Notes under the pieces: generated by a model
What the model was told of the DNA's origin: nothing
What the model saw: only the letters and a program-made list of their open reading frames with translations
The model's database searches: none
Source: Paenibacillus nanensis
GTDB taxonomy: Bacteria; Bacillota; Bacilli; Paenibacillales; Paenibacillaceae
DNA: 64,000 nt
Direction of reading: 5' to 3'
Assembly: GCF_003583765.1 (NCBI RefSeq)
Contig: NZ_QXQA01000003.1
Location: 1-64,000 of the forward strand
Program-made: the position numbers and the translations under genes
Shown here: positions 26,989-35,720 of the stretch, piece after piece
Layout of the letters: each line of letters starts with the position of its first letter
How positions within the stretch are numbered: the stretch's first letter is position 1

Positions 26989-29088
26989 ATGTTCGGATAT
27001 ATGAAAAGCGATAATAACAGCCACTTGGCGCAGAGCGGTATGGAAGATCGGGAACGATATTTCATAGTTGGCCGCGAGAAGGAACTGGCGCACTTTCAAA
27101 CGCTGCTGACGGATATCGCAGAGCAGGGCAGTGCGCATTTTCTGCACGTATACGGGACGGGAGGCGTAGGGAAAAGCACCTTCCTTCGGTTATGCAAATC
27201 GCTTGCCGCACAGGAAGGCGCATGCTTTGTCCACTTGGAAAGCCGCGACTTCGTCCATACGGAGCAAGGGATCACGGATGCTTTGCTCCGGCAATTGCGG
27301 GAAGAGATCCCGCGGGAGGAGTTTCAACGCGGAGAAGAGCGCGCGATGTCGGATAGGGAGCGTTGTACGGCGGCTATCGGCCGAATCGCGCATCGGAGGC
27401 CGGTCGTCATCGCCTTCGACACGTTCGAGGAAATGCAGGATATGGAGACTTGGCTGCGTGAGCGATTGTTCCCGATGCTGCCGCCGCGCACGATCGTATT
27501 AATGGCCGGCCGTCATCCGCTGAAGGGCAGCTGGCAGTTGTCGGCTGTCTGGCGGGAACGTCTCCTTCAAATACCGATGAAGCATTTGGATAAGGGAGAT
27601 TGCCGGGAATATTTGCGCCGCTGCGGCATAACGGAGGACGTCTCGGTGGAGCACGTCTGGCGGTTGTCCAAAGGACATCCTTTAACATTGTCGCTGGCTG
27701 CGGCAGCGGAGAGCTACCAGGAGGATGAAGACTTTGCGGCCGGTACGGATTGGTTCGAAGAGGTGGCCGCTTTATGGCTGAAGGAGGTGCCGGACGGCCA
27801 GCTGCGCACCGTGGTCGAAGCGGCATGCGTATTGAGGCATTTCAATCAGGAGCTTTTGTCCTACGTGCTTGAAGAAGAGGTGGCGGCAGATGTCTTCGAC
27901 CGGCTGACTCAGCTTTCCTTCGTGCGTAAATCGGAGAGGGGCTGGCAGCTCCACGATTTAATGCGGGAGACGACCTGCGCGCGTCTGAAAGAACGTACCC
28001 CGGGGCGCTACAAGCGGCTGTGCGAGCGCAGCGCGGCGTATTACGCGGATGCGATACTGGCTGCGGCAGGGCGGCGAAGCTCAGCGTGGGAATACGCCGA
28101 ATTTTTCCGTTATGTCGGGGCTTCCGTGCTCCGGGCGTTGACGGATGACGCGGCGAAAGGCTCCTATTATTGGGAGACGATCACGGAGACGTCTCTGGCG
28201 GAAGCCAAGCGTTACATCGAAATGAGACAAAAATGGCCGGAGCCGGTCGCGGGTGTCGGCATTGATCCCGTAACCGGCGCGCAATTTCGAATCGAGTACT
28301 CGATTGAAGAGATTCGCTACAACGTCGCGCTGCTGGACATCGAGGCGATCTATCGGCTTGAGCCGACCGCGATCAAGCTGCTGCGGGATTCGCAAAGCGG
28401 CGTGCATGGCATCGCGGTGTTTATACCAATCCATGCCGGCACGCTGTCTTTTATGGAGAAGGATCCGATCAGCAGACCGTTCTTTGCGAGTCTTTCGGCG
28501 GAGGAGAAACAGCGGCTCATGACACCCCGTGAGCAGCCCGAGGGTTGGTTTATGCGGGTAATGGACTTTTCGGATGTTATGAATCCGGATATGCGCAGCG
28601 AAGTCATTAATCTGATGAACGCGTATTTTTGTTCGGGAGGCATTGTCGTCTGCTCGCCGTACCCGTCGGGAATCAGCCGTGAAGCCTATCCGGGCTTCGG
28701 GTTCAGCGTCGTTGCCGGCGCCGCGCATTACCATTATGACGGCAAAACCGAAGCGCCGACCTATGCGCTGGATACGAGAGGGGACAAGCTTCGGTCATTT
28801 CTGGAGGGGATGTTCCGCAAAGCCGGATTGGAATGGCAGGCGCCGCAGGCAGAGCCGGCGGCCGACATTTCCGAAGGAAAAGCGGAACGCCGCGCCGCCA
28901 TTATGAAAAAGCTGACGAAACGCGAGCAGCAAGTGGCGGAGCTGGTGCTTGCAGGCTATTCGAATCTCGAGGCGGCTCAATCCCTATACGTCAGCGAAGT
29001 AACGGTTAAAAAGCATCTGATGGCCATTTATACCAAGCTCAATATTCATTCGCGCATGCAGCTGGCGGGGATGCTGCACGGGGACTGA
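26989..29088 (+). CDS. STAND-type ATPase regulator with LuxR helix-turn-helix
   Basis: This 699-residue protein has a signal-transducing NTPase at the N terminus, with Walker A GTGGVGKST (56-64) and Walker B-like VVIAFDTFEEM (about 140-150). A winged segment (AACVLRHFNQELLSYVLEE) and a middle region (about 420-610) follow. The middle region resembles an acetyltransferase fold (YNVALLDIEAIYRLEPTAIKLLRD, FVPIHAGTLSFMEKDP-like). It ends in a LuxR domain (KLTKREQQVAELVLAGYSNLEAAQSLYVSEVTVKKHLMAIY, about 638-678). It looks like a MalT-like regulator without TPRs. Targets are unknown; it stands alone between the polysaccharide operon and the P450 genes. ATG 27001 is an alternative start. Confidence 0.82.
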   Translation: MFGYMKSDNNSHLAQSGMEDRERYFIVGREKELAHFQTLLTDIAEQGSAHFLHVYGTGGVGKSTFLRLCKSLAAQEGACFVHLESRDFVHTEQGITDALLRQLREEIPREEFQRGEERAMSDRERCTAAIGRIAHRRPVVIAFDTFEEMQDMETWLRERLFPMLPPRTIVLMAGRHPLKGSWQLSAVWRERLLQIPMKHLDKGDCREYLRRCGITEDVSVEHVWRLSKGHPLTLSLAAAAESYQEDEDFAAGTDWFEEVAALWLKEVPDGQLRTVVEAACVLRHFNQELLSYVLEEEVAADVFDRLTQLSFVRKSERGWQLHDLMRETTCARLKERTPGRYKRLCERSAAYYADAILAAAGRRSSAWEYAEFFRYVGASVLRALTDDAAKGSYYWETITETSLAEAKRYIEMRQKWPEPVAGVGIDPVTGAQFRIEYSIEEIRYNVALLDIEAIYRLEPTAIKLLRDSQSGVHGIAVFIPIHAGTLSFMEKDPISRPFFASLSAEEKQRLMTPREQPEGWFMRVMDFSDVMNPDMRSEVINLMNAYFCSGGIVVCSPYPSGISREAYPGFGFSVVAGAAHYHYDGKTEAPTYALDTRGDKLRSFLEGMFRKAGLEWQAPQAEPAADISEGKAERRAAIMKKLTKREQQVAELVLAGYSNLEAAQSLYVSEVTVKKHLMAIYTKLNIHSRMQLAGMLHGD

Positions 29089-29139
29089 CCCGGTCGCAGC
29101 CCTGCCCAGTCAGCCCTTTCATGTCGGCTCTAGCCTAGC

Positions 29140-29215
29140 GGCGTCTACTCAGAGGTGTCAATCGAAGGCGTCTATCGGGATCGTCTATCGAAGGCGTCTA
29201 ATTGAGGCGTCTATC
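29140..29215. repeat. Short degenerate repeats of GGCGTCTA
   Basis: GGCGTCTA occurs at about 29140, 29167, 29193 and 29206, with a close variant (ATCGTCTATCGAA) between. The cluster fills the gap between the convergent LuxR-type and P450 genes and runs into the P450 stop codon. No terminator hairpin is evident. Confidence 0.5.
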
Positions 29216-30566
29216 GGAGCGACACGGTTACGCGTATGCCGCCTTTCGGGCTTAGTGTCAGCAGCGATTCCGGGAGCACTTCCGGGTGGCCGGGCGTATG
29301 CCGCAGTTGGAACCGCTGGCCAATCGCCGCCAAGATGATGACCATCTCGAGCATAGCGAAATGGTTGCCGATGCAAGAACGGGGCCCGGCGCCAAACGGG
29401 AAGTAGGCCAGCATCGGTATCTTTTTGACATAGTCATTCTCGAACCGCTCCGGGCGGAAAACATGCGGATCCTCAAAGTAAGCGCTGCTCATATGAAGCG
29501 GGTAAGGAGAGATCATGAAGGATTCGCCCTTGCGGACGCGCAGATCTCCGATCATGACGTCGGCTGTAGCCGTGCGGCCCGTCACGTATCCGGCGGGACG
29601 AAGGCGAAGCGTTTCCCACAGCACATTTTGCGTAAAGGGTAGAGAGCTGTAGTCGTCGGCAGTCGGCGTTTTTCCTTTCAGCACGCAAGCCCATTCCTCC
29701 GTAAGCTTCTCCTCGACATGCGGATGACGCATGATGTAATCGAAGGCGAAGGCGAGTGTATTGGCGGTTGTCTCATGACCGGCCAAGAAAATCGCCATTA
29801 GCTCGTCGCGGAGCTGCGCGTCGTCCATCCCCGTCCCATCCGTCTCGTCTACGGCGGCCATCAGCCCCTCCAGCAGGTCGGCTTTAGGCGAGTCTTTCTG
29901 TTTTCTCCGTTCCGCGATCACCTCGTACACGATCTCGTTGAGCGTTTCAATCGCATTTGTATAAGCTCGGTTTTGCTTGGTAGGGATTAGCAGGGGAAGC
30001 CGGATCAAAGCGCGGAGCTTCTCCGTAGCAATCCGGTTGATGACTTCATAGGCGCGGCCGATGCGGTCGAGACGGTCGCGGCTGTCAAAGCTGAACATCG
30101 TTTGGGCGATGATGTCGAACGTGATGCCGAATAAATCCTCCGTAAGCTCTCGTGTCGTCCCATGCTTCCACTGCTGCAAATGCTCATCCGTAATGGTCCC
30201 CATTTTTTCCGCGTAATGCTGGATATGTCCCCTTGTAAACCGGGGCTGCATAATTCTGCGCTGCCTCTTGTGCAGCTCCCCGTCGCTCAACACCAGCCCC
30301 TCGCCGGTAAACCGCTTGATTTCGCCGAAGGTGGCGCTTTTGATGAACAAATCCGCCTTTGTTACCATGACTTCCTTCAGAAGCTCCGGATCGAATATGG
30401 CATGGAACCGTTTGGGACCGAGCCGGAATATCGAGCGGTCGCCGTATTGCTTATGCAGCTTCAGGAAGAAGCCAAGCGCATCGTCCCGGAATTCCTTCAG
30501 AGACCCTCCGATTATCGTCGTGTTGATGTAAGCGGCATTGGAGTCGCTTTGAATAGGTTGCGGCAT
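29211..30566 (-). CDS. Cytochrome P450
   Basis: This 451-residue protein carries all the P450 hallmarks. The I-helix reads FLAGHETTANTLAF, the K-helix ETLRLRP supplies ExxR, and the heme loop FPFGAGPRSCIG contains the axial Cys398. The sequence is nearer to the long class II-like bacterial enzymes than to the CYP107 type encoded next door. No dedicated ferredoxin or reductase gene lies nearby, so the redox partner must be elsewhere. AGGAGGT precedes ATG. It is divergent from the second P450 across 195 bases. The substrate is unknown. Confidence 0.95.
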   Translation of the reverse strand: MPQPIQSDSNAAYINTTIIGGSLKEFRDDALGFFLKLHKQYGDRSIFRLGPKRFHAIFDPELLKEVMVTKADLFIKSATFGEIKRFTGEGLVLSDGELHKRQRRIMQPRFTRGHIQHYAEKMGTITDEHLQQWKHGTTRELTEDLFGITFDIIAQTMFSFDSRDRLDRIGRAYEVINRIATEKLRALIRLPLLIPTKQNRAYTNAIETLNEIVYEVIAERRKQKDSPKADLLEGLMAAVDETDGTGMDDAQLRDELMAIFLAGHETTANTLAFAFDYIMRHPHVEEKLTEEWACVLKGKTPTADDYSSLPFTQNVLWETLRLRPAGYVTGRTATADVMIGDLRVRKGESFMISPYPLHMSSAYFEDPHVFRPERFENDYVKKIPMLAYFPFGAGPRSCIGNHFAMLEMVIILAAIGQRFQLRHTPGHPEVLPESLLTLSPKGGIRVTVSLR

Positions 30567-30761
30567 GTATTTCTACCTCCTGTATCTGTGTTGCATCAGA
30601 TTTGCAGCTTCATTATGACACGGAGGAAGAGGGGGAGATATTATCCGAAAGGATGCGAAATCTTCTACTTTTGGATAATACCGAATTTTCCTTATCTTGG
30701 TTATAATGTGGACGATAGTCATGCAGTAATCGTTCTATACGGTCATATTGGGAGGGAAATC
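30567..30761. promoter_or_regulatory. Shared divergent control region of the two P450 genes
   Basis: This 195-base gap lies between oppositely transcribed P450 genes. TATAAT at 30702-30707 is a good -10 for the plus-strand gene, but I cannot assign a convincing -35. The middle is AT-rich. No strong palindrome stands out. Confidence 0.4.
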
Positions 30762-31937
30762 ATGACTTCGTCCATTGAAATGCAGCTAAATCCGTATCCC
30801 TGGTACGCGCAAATGCAAGCTGCGAACCCGGTCGTGTTCAGTCCATCGCACGACGCCTATCTCGTTTTCGGTTATGAGGAAGTGCGGCAGGTGTTTCGGG
30901 ATTATCAAACCTTTTCTTCAGCCGTCTATCACGGCCTGTCCGAAAAATTGGCGGACGCGTTCGAGAATCAGCTGCAAGGCATCGATCCGCCGCGCCACAC
31001 GAAGCTCCGCGCGCTCGTCAGTCATGCTTTTACTCAACGGGAAATCGCCGAGCTGGAACCCAATTTTCGCGCGATAGCGGAACAACTGGCGGATGAGATG
31101 ATGAAGAGACAAGATCCGGATTTCGTACGGGACTTCGCCGTTCCGTATCCGATCGCGGTCATCGCGGAGATGATCGGCATTCCGGAGGAAGACCTGGAAC
31201 GCTTCAAGTATTGGTCGGATGTCATCGTCGAAATTTCTCACCGGCTGCTGACGGGTGCCGAGGAGTTGCCGGAGCACGGAAATATTTTTCTTGAGATGAG
31301 CTCGTATTTCGAAGCGTTAATTGTAGAGCGGCGGCGCAACCCGAAAAACGATCTCGCATCAAGACTGGCCGTAGCGGAGATTGAAGGCGCGCGGCTGTCT
31401 GATTTCGATGCTGCGAACTTTTGCTTGATTTTGCTCGTTGCCGGCAATGAGACGACGACGAATTTGCTGGCCAATGCGGTTCGAACCTTCGCCGAACACC
31501 CCGATCAATGGCAGCTGCTCCGCAGCAACCCTTCGCTGGTTCCTCAGGCCATTGAAGAAGTGCTGCGATTCCGCGCTCCCGTTCAGCTCATGATGCGCGT
31601 CGCCACACAGGATGCCGTCGTCGGCGGGACGACAATCGAAGCCGGCAAGCGGGTCATTCTTTTTATGGGCGCGGCAAACCGCGATCCCAAAAAATTCGAC
31701 GACCCCGATACGTTCACGATTACGCGTACAGCGAGTCCGCATACTTCATTCGGACACGGCATACATACATGTCTCGGCGCTCCGCTGGCGCGGCTTGAAA
31801 GCGCAATCGCACTGGAGGTGCTGCTGCAGCGGGTCGAGCAGATTCGAATTGCGCCAACGGGAGATGCGCTTCAGCCGCTAACGGCTTTTAATCTGCTAGG
31901 CCTGAAGCGGCTTGCGCTAGATTTCAGCAACGGCTAG
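30762..31937 (+). CDS. Cytochrome P450 (class I bacterial type)
   Basis: This 391-residue P450 has the usual length of soluble CYP107-like enzymes. The I-helix is LVAGNETTTNLLANA, ExxR lies in EEVLRFRAP, and the heme loop SFGHGIHTCLGAPLARLE carries axial Cys337. It begins NPYPWYAQMQAANPVVFSP, which matches the start of that class. GGAGGGAA before ATG 30762 fixes the start; the frame stays open far upstream but has no ribosome site there. It likely needs ferredoxin partners from elsewhere. Substrate is not evident. Confidence 0.95.
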   Translation: MTSSIEMQLNPYPWYAQMQAANPVVFSPSHDAYLVFGYEEVRQVFRDYQTFSSAVYHGLSEKLADAFENQLQGIDPPRHTKLRALVSHAFTQREIAELEPNFRAIAEQLADEMMKRQDPDFVRDFAVPYPIAVIAEMIGIPEEDLERFKYWSDVIVEISHRLLTGAEELPEHGNIFLEMSSYFEALIVERRRNPKNDLASRLAVAEIEGARLSDFDAANFCLILLVAGNETTTNLLANAVRTFAEHPDQWQLLRSNPSLVPQAIEEVLRFRAPVQLMMRVATQDAVVGGTTIEAGKRVILFMGAANRDPKKFDDPDTFTITRTASPHTSFGHGIHTCLGAPLARLESAIALEVLLQRVEQIRIAPTGDALQPLTAFNLLGLKRLALDFSNG

Positions 31938-31962
31938 TCGCCGGTCATTGTGCGGCTGTCCC

Positions 31963-31992
31963 AAACGTCAACACGTTGTGTTGGCGTTTTTT
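31963..31992 (+). terminator. Rho-independent terminator after the P450 gene
   Basis: ACGTCAACAC pairs with GTGTTGGCGT (one G-U) and is followed by TTTTTT. It ends the P450 transcript about 40 bases before the palindrome array begins. Confidence 0.85.
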
Positions 31993-32031
31993 AGCGTGCA
32001 GCGCATGTGTGTGTGGTGAAAGTGGCAGGAG

Positions 32032-32622
32032 TTTGTACGAAAAATCGTACAAAGTAGCTCGTTTGCGAGGGGTATGGTGGGAACTTGTACGAAAAATCGT
32101 ACAAAGGAGGGGAGTAGGCGGGACGTGAGGGGAGTTTGTACGAAAAATCGTACAAAGTAGCTCGTTTGCGAGGGGAATGACAGGATTTTGTACGAAAAAT
32201 CGTACAAAGGAGCTCGTCTGCGAGGGAAATGACAGGATTTTGAACGAAAAATCGTACAAAAGGGTGCGAGTGTAAGGAAAGTGACGGGAATTTGTACGAA
32301 AAATCGTACAAAGGAGCTCGTCTGCAAGGGAAGTGGCAGGATTTTGTACGAAAAATCGTACAAAGGAGGGCGAGTAAGCGGGACGTGAGGGGATTTTGTA
32401 AGAAAAATCGTACAAAGGAGCTCGTCTGCGAGGGAAATGACAGGATTTTGTACGAAAAATCGTACAAAGAGGCTCTTACACGGGGTAATTGGCGGGAAAT
32501 TGTACGTAAAATCGTACAAAGTAGCTCGTTTGCGAGGGGGACGGTGGGAACTTGTACGAAAAATCGTACAAAGGAGCTTGTATGCGAGGGAAGTGGGGGA
32601 GTTTGCACGAAAATCGTACAAA
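32032..32622. repeat. Phased palindrome array 1a: 12 units at 52-bp period
   Basis: Twelve copies of TTTGTACG-N6-CGTACAAA start at 32032, 32084, 32135, 32187, 32239, 32291, 32343, 32395, 32447, 32499, 32551 and 32602. Ten of the eleven steps are 52 (two are 51 at the ends counted as 51/52). The 6-base centre is A/T only (mostly AAAAAT). The roughly 30-base intervals are purine-rich on the plus strand and fall into families. One begins GTAGCTCGTTTGCGAGGGG, another GGAGCTCGTCTGCGAGGG, and two intervals (after 32187 and 32395) are identical. The stem could form in DNA or RNA. Intervals are related to one another, unlike CRISPR spacers. Confidence 0.95.
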
Positions 32623-32646
32623 GGGCAGGTGAAGGGGGGCAACGAC

Positions 32647-33000
32647 GGTTTGTAAGATAGTTGACACATGAGAGAGTGAGAGAATGTAGATGGGGGGGCC
32701 GTACAAATAAGTGTGGTGGTAGGAAAGTAGTATGAGAGGCGGGTATTTACGGCATTTACCTGCTGGTTCCATAGAGTCGTGTGTAAAATCGTACAAAAGT
32801 GTGCAGTTGAGAAGGAGTAGACGAAAGGTTTGTAAGCTAGATCTTGCATGAGAGAAAGTGAGTGGGGTAGAAGTAGAAATAGAAGTAGAAGTAGAAGTAG
32901 ATGGGAGGATCGTACAAATAAGTGTGGCTGCAGGAAAGTAGAGTGAGAGACAGGTATTTACCAACTGGTTCCATAGAGTAGTACAAAAGGGTGCAGCAGG
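32647..33000. repeat. Segmental duplication between the two sub-arrays
   Basis: A block starting GGTTTGTAAG at 32647 recurs at 32827, exactly 180 bases on. Shared pieces include GTACAAATAAGTGTGG (32701, 32912), GGTATTTAC and CTGGTTCCATAGAGT (32763, 32965). The copies differ by a GTAGAA hexamer expansion in the second (about 32868-32900) and a 9-base duplication (TTTACGGCATTTAC) in the first. Degenerate half palindromes (ATCGTACAAA, GTACAAAAG) remain at the joins. No gene is seen here. Confidence 0.8.
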
Positions 33001-33016
33001 AGGAAAGTGGCGGGAA

Positions 33017-33539
33017 TTTGTACGAAGAATCGTACAAAGTAGGGCATATGAGGCGTAGGACAGGACAGTTTGTACGAAATAATCGTACAAAAGGGGGCAA
33101 GTAGGAGGGACGTGTGGGGAGTTTGAACGAAATATCGTACAAAAGGGGGCGAGTAGGAGGAAAGTGGCGGGAATTTATAAGAAAAATCGTACACAGTAGG
33201 GCATATGAGTGGTAGGACAGGGGAGTTTGAACGAAATATTGTACAAAAGGGTGCGAGCAGGAGGGAAGTGGCAGAATTTTGTACGAAAAATCGTACAAAG
33301 TAGGGTATATGAGGCGTAGGACTGGGCAGTTTGTACGAAATATCGTACAAAAGGGGACGAGTAGGAGGAAAGTGGCGGGAATTTGTATGAAAAATCGTAC
33401 AAAGGAGCTCGTCTGCGAGACAAGTGGCGGGAATTTGTACGAAAAATCGTACAAAGTAGGGCATATGAGGCGTAGGACTGGGCAGTTTGTACGAAATATC
33501 GTACAAAAGGGCGGGAGTTTGTACTAAATATCGTACAAA
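33017..33539. repeat. Phased palindrome array 1b: 11 units
   Basis: Copies begin at 33017, 33069, 33122, 33174, 33226, 33278, 33330, 33382, 33434, 33486 and 33518. Steps are 52 or 53 bases, except the last, which is 32 because its interval has shrunk to 10 bases. Centres alternate between AAAAAT and AAATAT types. A new interval family, GTAGGGCATATGAGGCGTAGG, alternates with an AGGGGGCGAGTAGGAGGAA family. The GGAGCTCGTCTGCGAG family of array 1a reappears once (after 33382), which ties the two sub-arrays together. Confidence 0.94.
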
Positions 33540-33718
33540 AAAAACGGTTGAGAAGGAGAGCGCAAAAGAGCATACGCCGAGGGACGTACCTATATTGGTA
33601 CGGGCATATAGCAGAAGAGGGCGTGCATCAGTACACATACATCAGGGTACAGGCACCACATCGAGAAGGAGAACGAGATAGAGCAGCGGGGTACGTACGG
33701 GCGCAGAACGAGAAGCAA

Positions 33719-33836
33719 GCATACAGAGAGACGTGACCCACAAAGAGATGCGAACATGCAGAGAGACGCGACCCACAGAGAGATGCGAACATGCAGAGAG
33801 ACCCGAACCATAGAGTGATGCGAACATACAGCGTAG
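33719..33836. repeat. 35-bp tandem repeat, about 3.4 copies
   Basis: Copies start near 33719 (31 bases, diverged), 33750 and 33785, with a partial copy at 33820. The shared core is ATGCGAACATGCAGAGAGAC. It lies between array 1 and the araC-type gene and differs in sequence from the 52-bp arrays. The preceding 33540-33718 holds no feature I can name. Confidence 0.75.
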
Positions 33837-33845
33837 CCCCTGCCG

Positions 33846-34709
33846 CTACGCTTTCATCTGGCGGCGGTAGGTTTTGGGCGTCACGCCTGTCAGCTTTTTA
33901 AAGCTTTCATAGAAGTGGCGCATGCCTTGAAAGCCGCAGCGGAGCGCGATGGTCTCGATCGTATCATCCGATGAAAGCAGCAGCTCCTTCGCACCGGCAA
34001 GCCGTTTGGCATTGACGTAATCGGTGACGTTCATGCCGGTCAGCTGCTTAAACACTCGGGAAAAGTGGCTGGCGCTGACGCATGCCTTCTCCGCTAGTTC
34101 CGCAAGTCCGCCACACCCGACGGGGTCGCGGTCGATCTCCCGCAGCGCATGCTGAATCCACTTCGGCGCAAACCCGGTTACGGGGGAGACCGTGTCTTTC
34201 ATAAACGGATGCCTGGACAGCTCAAGCAGCACTTGCTGCAATTGAAGCCATAACGCTTGGCGATAGCCCGGTGCCTGCTCGATTGCTTCGTTCCGCATAT
34301 TCTGGATTGCCGCTTCGATCCGCAATCTCGCTTGTTCGGTCAACGCAACCTTATAATGTTTCAGCCTATGCGCGATTTCGAAGCATTTAAGCGGCTGATA
34401 GCCATCGATCGGCGAGACGGCTTGCACAAGCGACGGCGCGAAAAAGACGGCAGTCGAAACGACGGGTCCGTCGGATGATGGAAACGCGCGGTGGATCGTA
34501 TTCCCGGGGATCAGGAATAAATCGCCGGGGCCTTTCTCGTACAGGGTGTGATCGATAAAAAAAGTTCCTTTCCCCTCGTGGATATACACGATTTCGTACA
34601 AGTCATGCAAATGATCGGGCAGTTCATTCTCCGTATGGCGAATTCCCCTATAGACCATCTCGAACGGAAACGCCGGATCTAGCGAAAATGGTTTGCGGAT
34701 AGGCTGCAT
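33846..34709 (-). CDS. AraC family regulator (fucose cluster)
   Basis: This 287-residue protein has an N-terminal cupin-like sensor (ENELPDHLHDLYEIVYIHEGKGTFFIDHTLYEKGPGDLFLIPG, about residues 27-70). Two AraC helix-turn-helix units close it (LAEKACVSASHFSRVFKQLTGMNVTDYVNAKRLAGAKELL and IALRCGFQGMRHFYESFKKLTGVTPKTYRR). It is divergent from the fucose catabolic operon across 133 bases, so it is the likely activator, with a fucoside or fucose derivative as ligand. A hairpin AGCGTAG/CTACGCT (33830-33852) overlaps its stop codon. Confidence 0.9.
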   Translation of the reverse strand: MQPIRKPFSLDPAFPFEMVYRGIRHTENELPDHLHDLYEIVYIHEGKGTFFIDHTLYEKGPGDLFLIPGNTIHRAFPSSDGPVVSTAVFFAPSLVQAVSPIDGYQPLKCFEIAHRLKHYKVALTEQARLRIEAAIQNMRNEAIEQAPGYRQALWLQLQQVLLELSRHPFMKDTVSPVTGFAPKWIQHALREIDRDPVGCGGLAELAEKACVSASHFSRVFKQLTGMNVTDYVNAKRLAGAKELLLSSDDTIETIALRCGFQGMRHFYESFKKLTGVTPKTYRRQMKA

Positions 34710-34842
34710 GCGGTCAGTCCCCCCCAGAGTTGACGAGCTTGAGCTTCATATCAAAAATGGACATAAAAATGCTATAGTTTGATATTTCTATTCCCAATTA
34801 TAAGTGTAAAATCATTATTATCAAGCTAGAGGAGGACTTCCT
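34710..34842. promoter_or_regulatory. Divergent control region of the fucose cluster
   Basis: This short AT-rich gap lies between the araC-type gene and the lactonase. AGGAGG at about 34831-34836 is the ribosome site of the lactonase. AraC-type direct half-sites are expected here, but I cannot define them by eye. Confidence 0.45.
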
Positions 34843-35676
34843 ATGCGGATTGATGCCCACCAGCACTATTGGTCGATGACCCGTACCGATTACGGCTGGA
34901 TTACGAAGGAATTGCCCGTATTATATCGGGACTACTTGCCCGAAGACCTCGAAAGCCATTTAACGAAATACAGCATAGACGGCACAATCGTCGTACAAGC
35001 AGCCCCAACGATTCAGGAGACCGAATATTTGTTCACATTGGCCGACCGGTCGGACTCGATTCTAGGCGTTGTCGGCTGGCTGGACCTATTTGATCCCTCA
35101 CATTGGGAATATTTTGAGCGTTTCCGGAAACATCCGAAGTTTGTTGGCTTCCGCATTATGATTCAGGACATGTCCGACGTGAGCCGCGTGCTTGAACGCT
35201 CGTTCGTGGAAGCGCTTCAGGAGTACGCCAAAATGGATATCCCGGTCGATCTGCTCGTAAAATCGGACCAATTGGATGTGCTGGGCGACTTGCTCGATGC
35301 GGTTCCTGGACTCCGAGGAGTGATTGACCATATTGGTAAGCCGCGAATCGCGGAGCAGCTATACGAGCCATGGGCTTCCCAGATGGAAAGGATGTCGAGG
35401 CATCCCAATATATATTGCAAATTGTCCGGCATGGTAACAGAGGCGGATCATCTGGCGTGGAAGCCGGAGCACTTCAAGCCATATATCGAGCATGTAATTC
35501 GCTTATTCGGTACAGAGCGGGTTATGTTCGGAACGGATTGGCCGGTTTGTTTGCTTGCCGCAAGCTATGATGAAGTGGTGAATGTGCTGGAGGGAGCGCT
35601 GCCTAAAACTTGGAGCGAACCGGAGCGGGCTAAGCTATTCGGCGACAATGCCAAGCGATTTTATAAGATAAAATGA
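34843..35676 (+). CDS. Amidohydrolase, L-fuconolactonase-like
   Basis: This 277-residue metal-dependent hydrolase of the amidohydrolase 2 / COG3618 group begins with the metal motif MRIDAHQHYW (His6, His8). It carries a conserved VIDHIGKP and the C-terminal metal Asp in MFGTDWPVCLL. COG3618 members include L-fucono- and L-rhamnono-lactonases. An aldo/keto reductase, a zinc dehydrogenase and a GH95 fucosidase follow, so hydrolysis of L-fuconolactone in the non-phosphorylated fucose pathway is the best reading. It is the first gene of a tight four-gene operon with GAGGAGG ahead of ATG. Confidence 0.85.
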   Translation: MRIDAHQHYWSMTRTDYGWITKELPVLYRDYLPEDLESHLTKYSIDGTIVVQAAPTIQETEYLFTLADRSDSILGVVGWLDLFDPSHWEYFERFRKHPKFVGFRIMIQDMSDVSRVLERSFVEALQEYAKMDIPVDLLVKSDQLDVLGDLLDAVPGLRGVIDHIGKPRIAEQLYEPWASQMERMSRHPNIYCKLSGMVTEADHLAWKPEHFKPYIEHVIRLFGTERVMFGTDWPVCLLAASYDEVVNVLEGALPKTWSEPERAKLFGDNAKRFYKIK

Positions 35677-35720
35677 CGCGAGCAACGCTAGATCAATTTT
35701 TTTAGTAAGGGAGTGGCTAT

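Noticed and set aside
32032..33539. Array 1 read as a CRISPR array
   Set aside because: The intervals are related to each other, two are identical, the repeat is a perfect palindrome, and no cas gene is in the window.
31968..33640. Long open frames on both strands through array 1 as repeat proteins
   Set aside because: The 52-base unit rotates the frame, the frames have no ribosome site, and open frames exist in all phases on both strands because the palindrome lacks stops.
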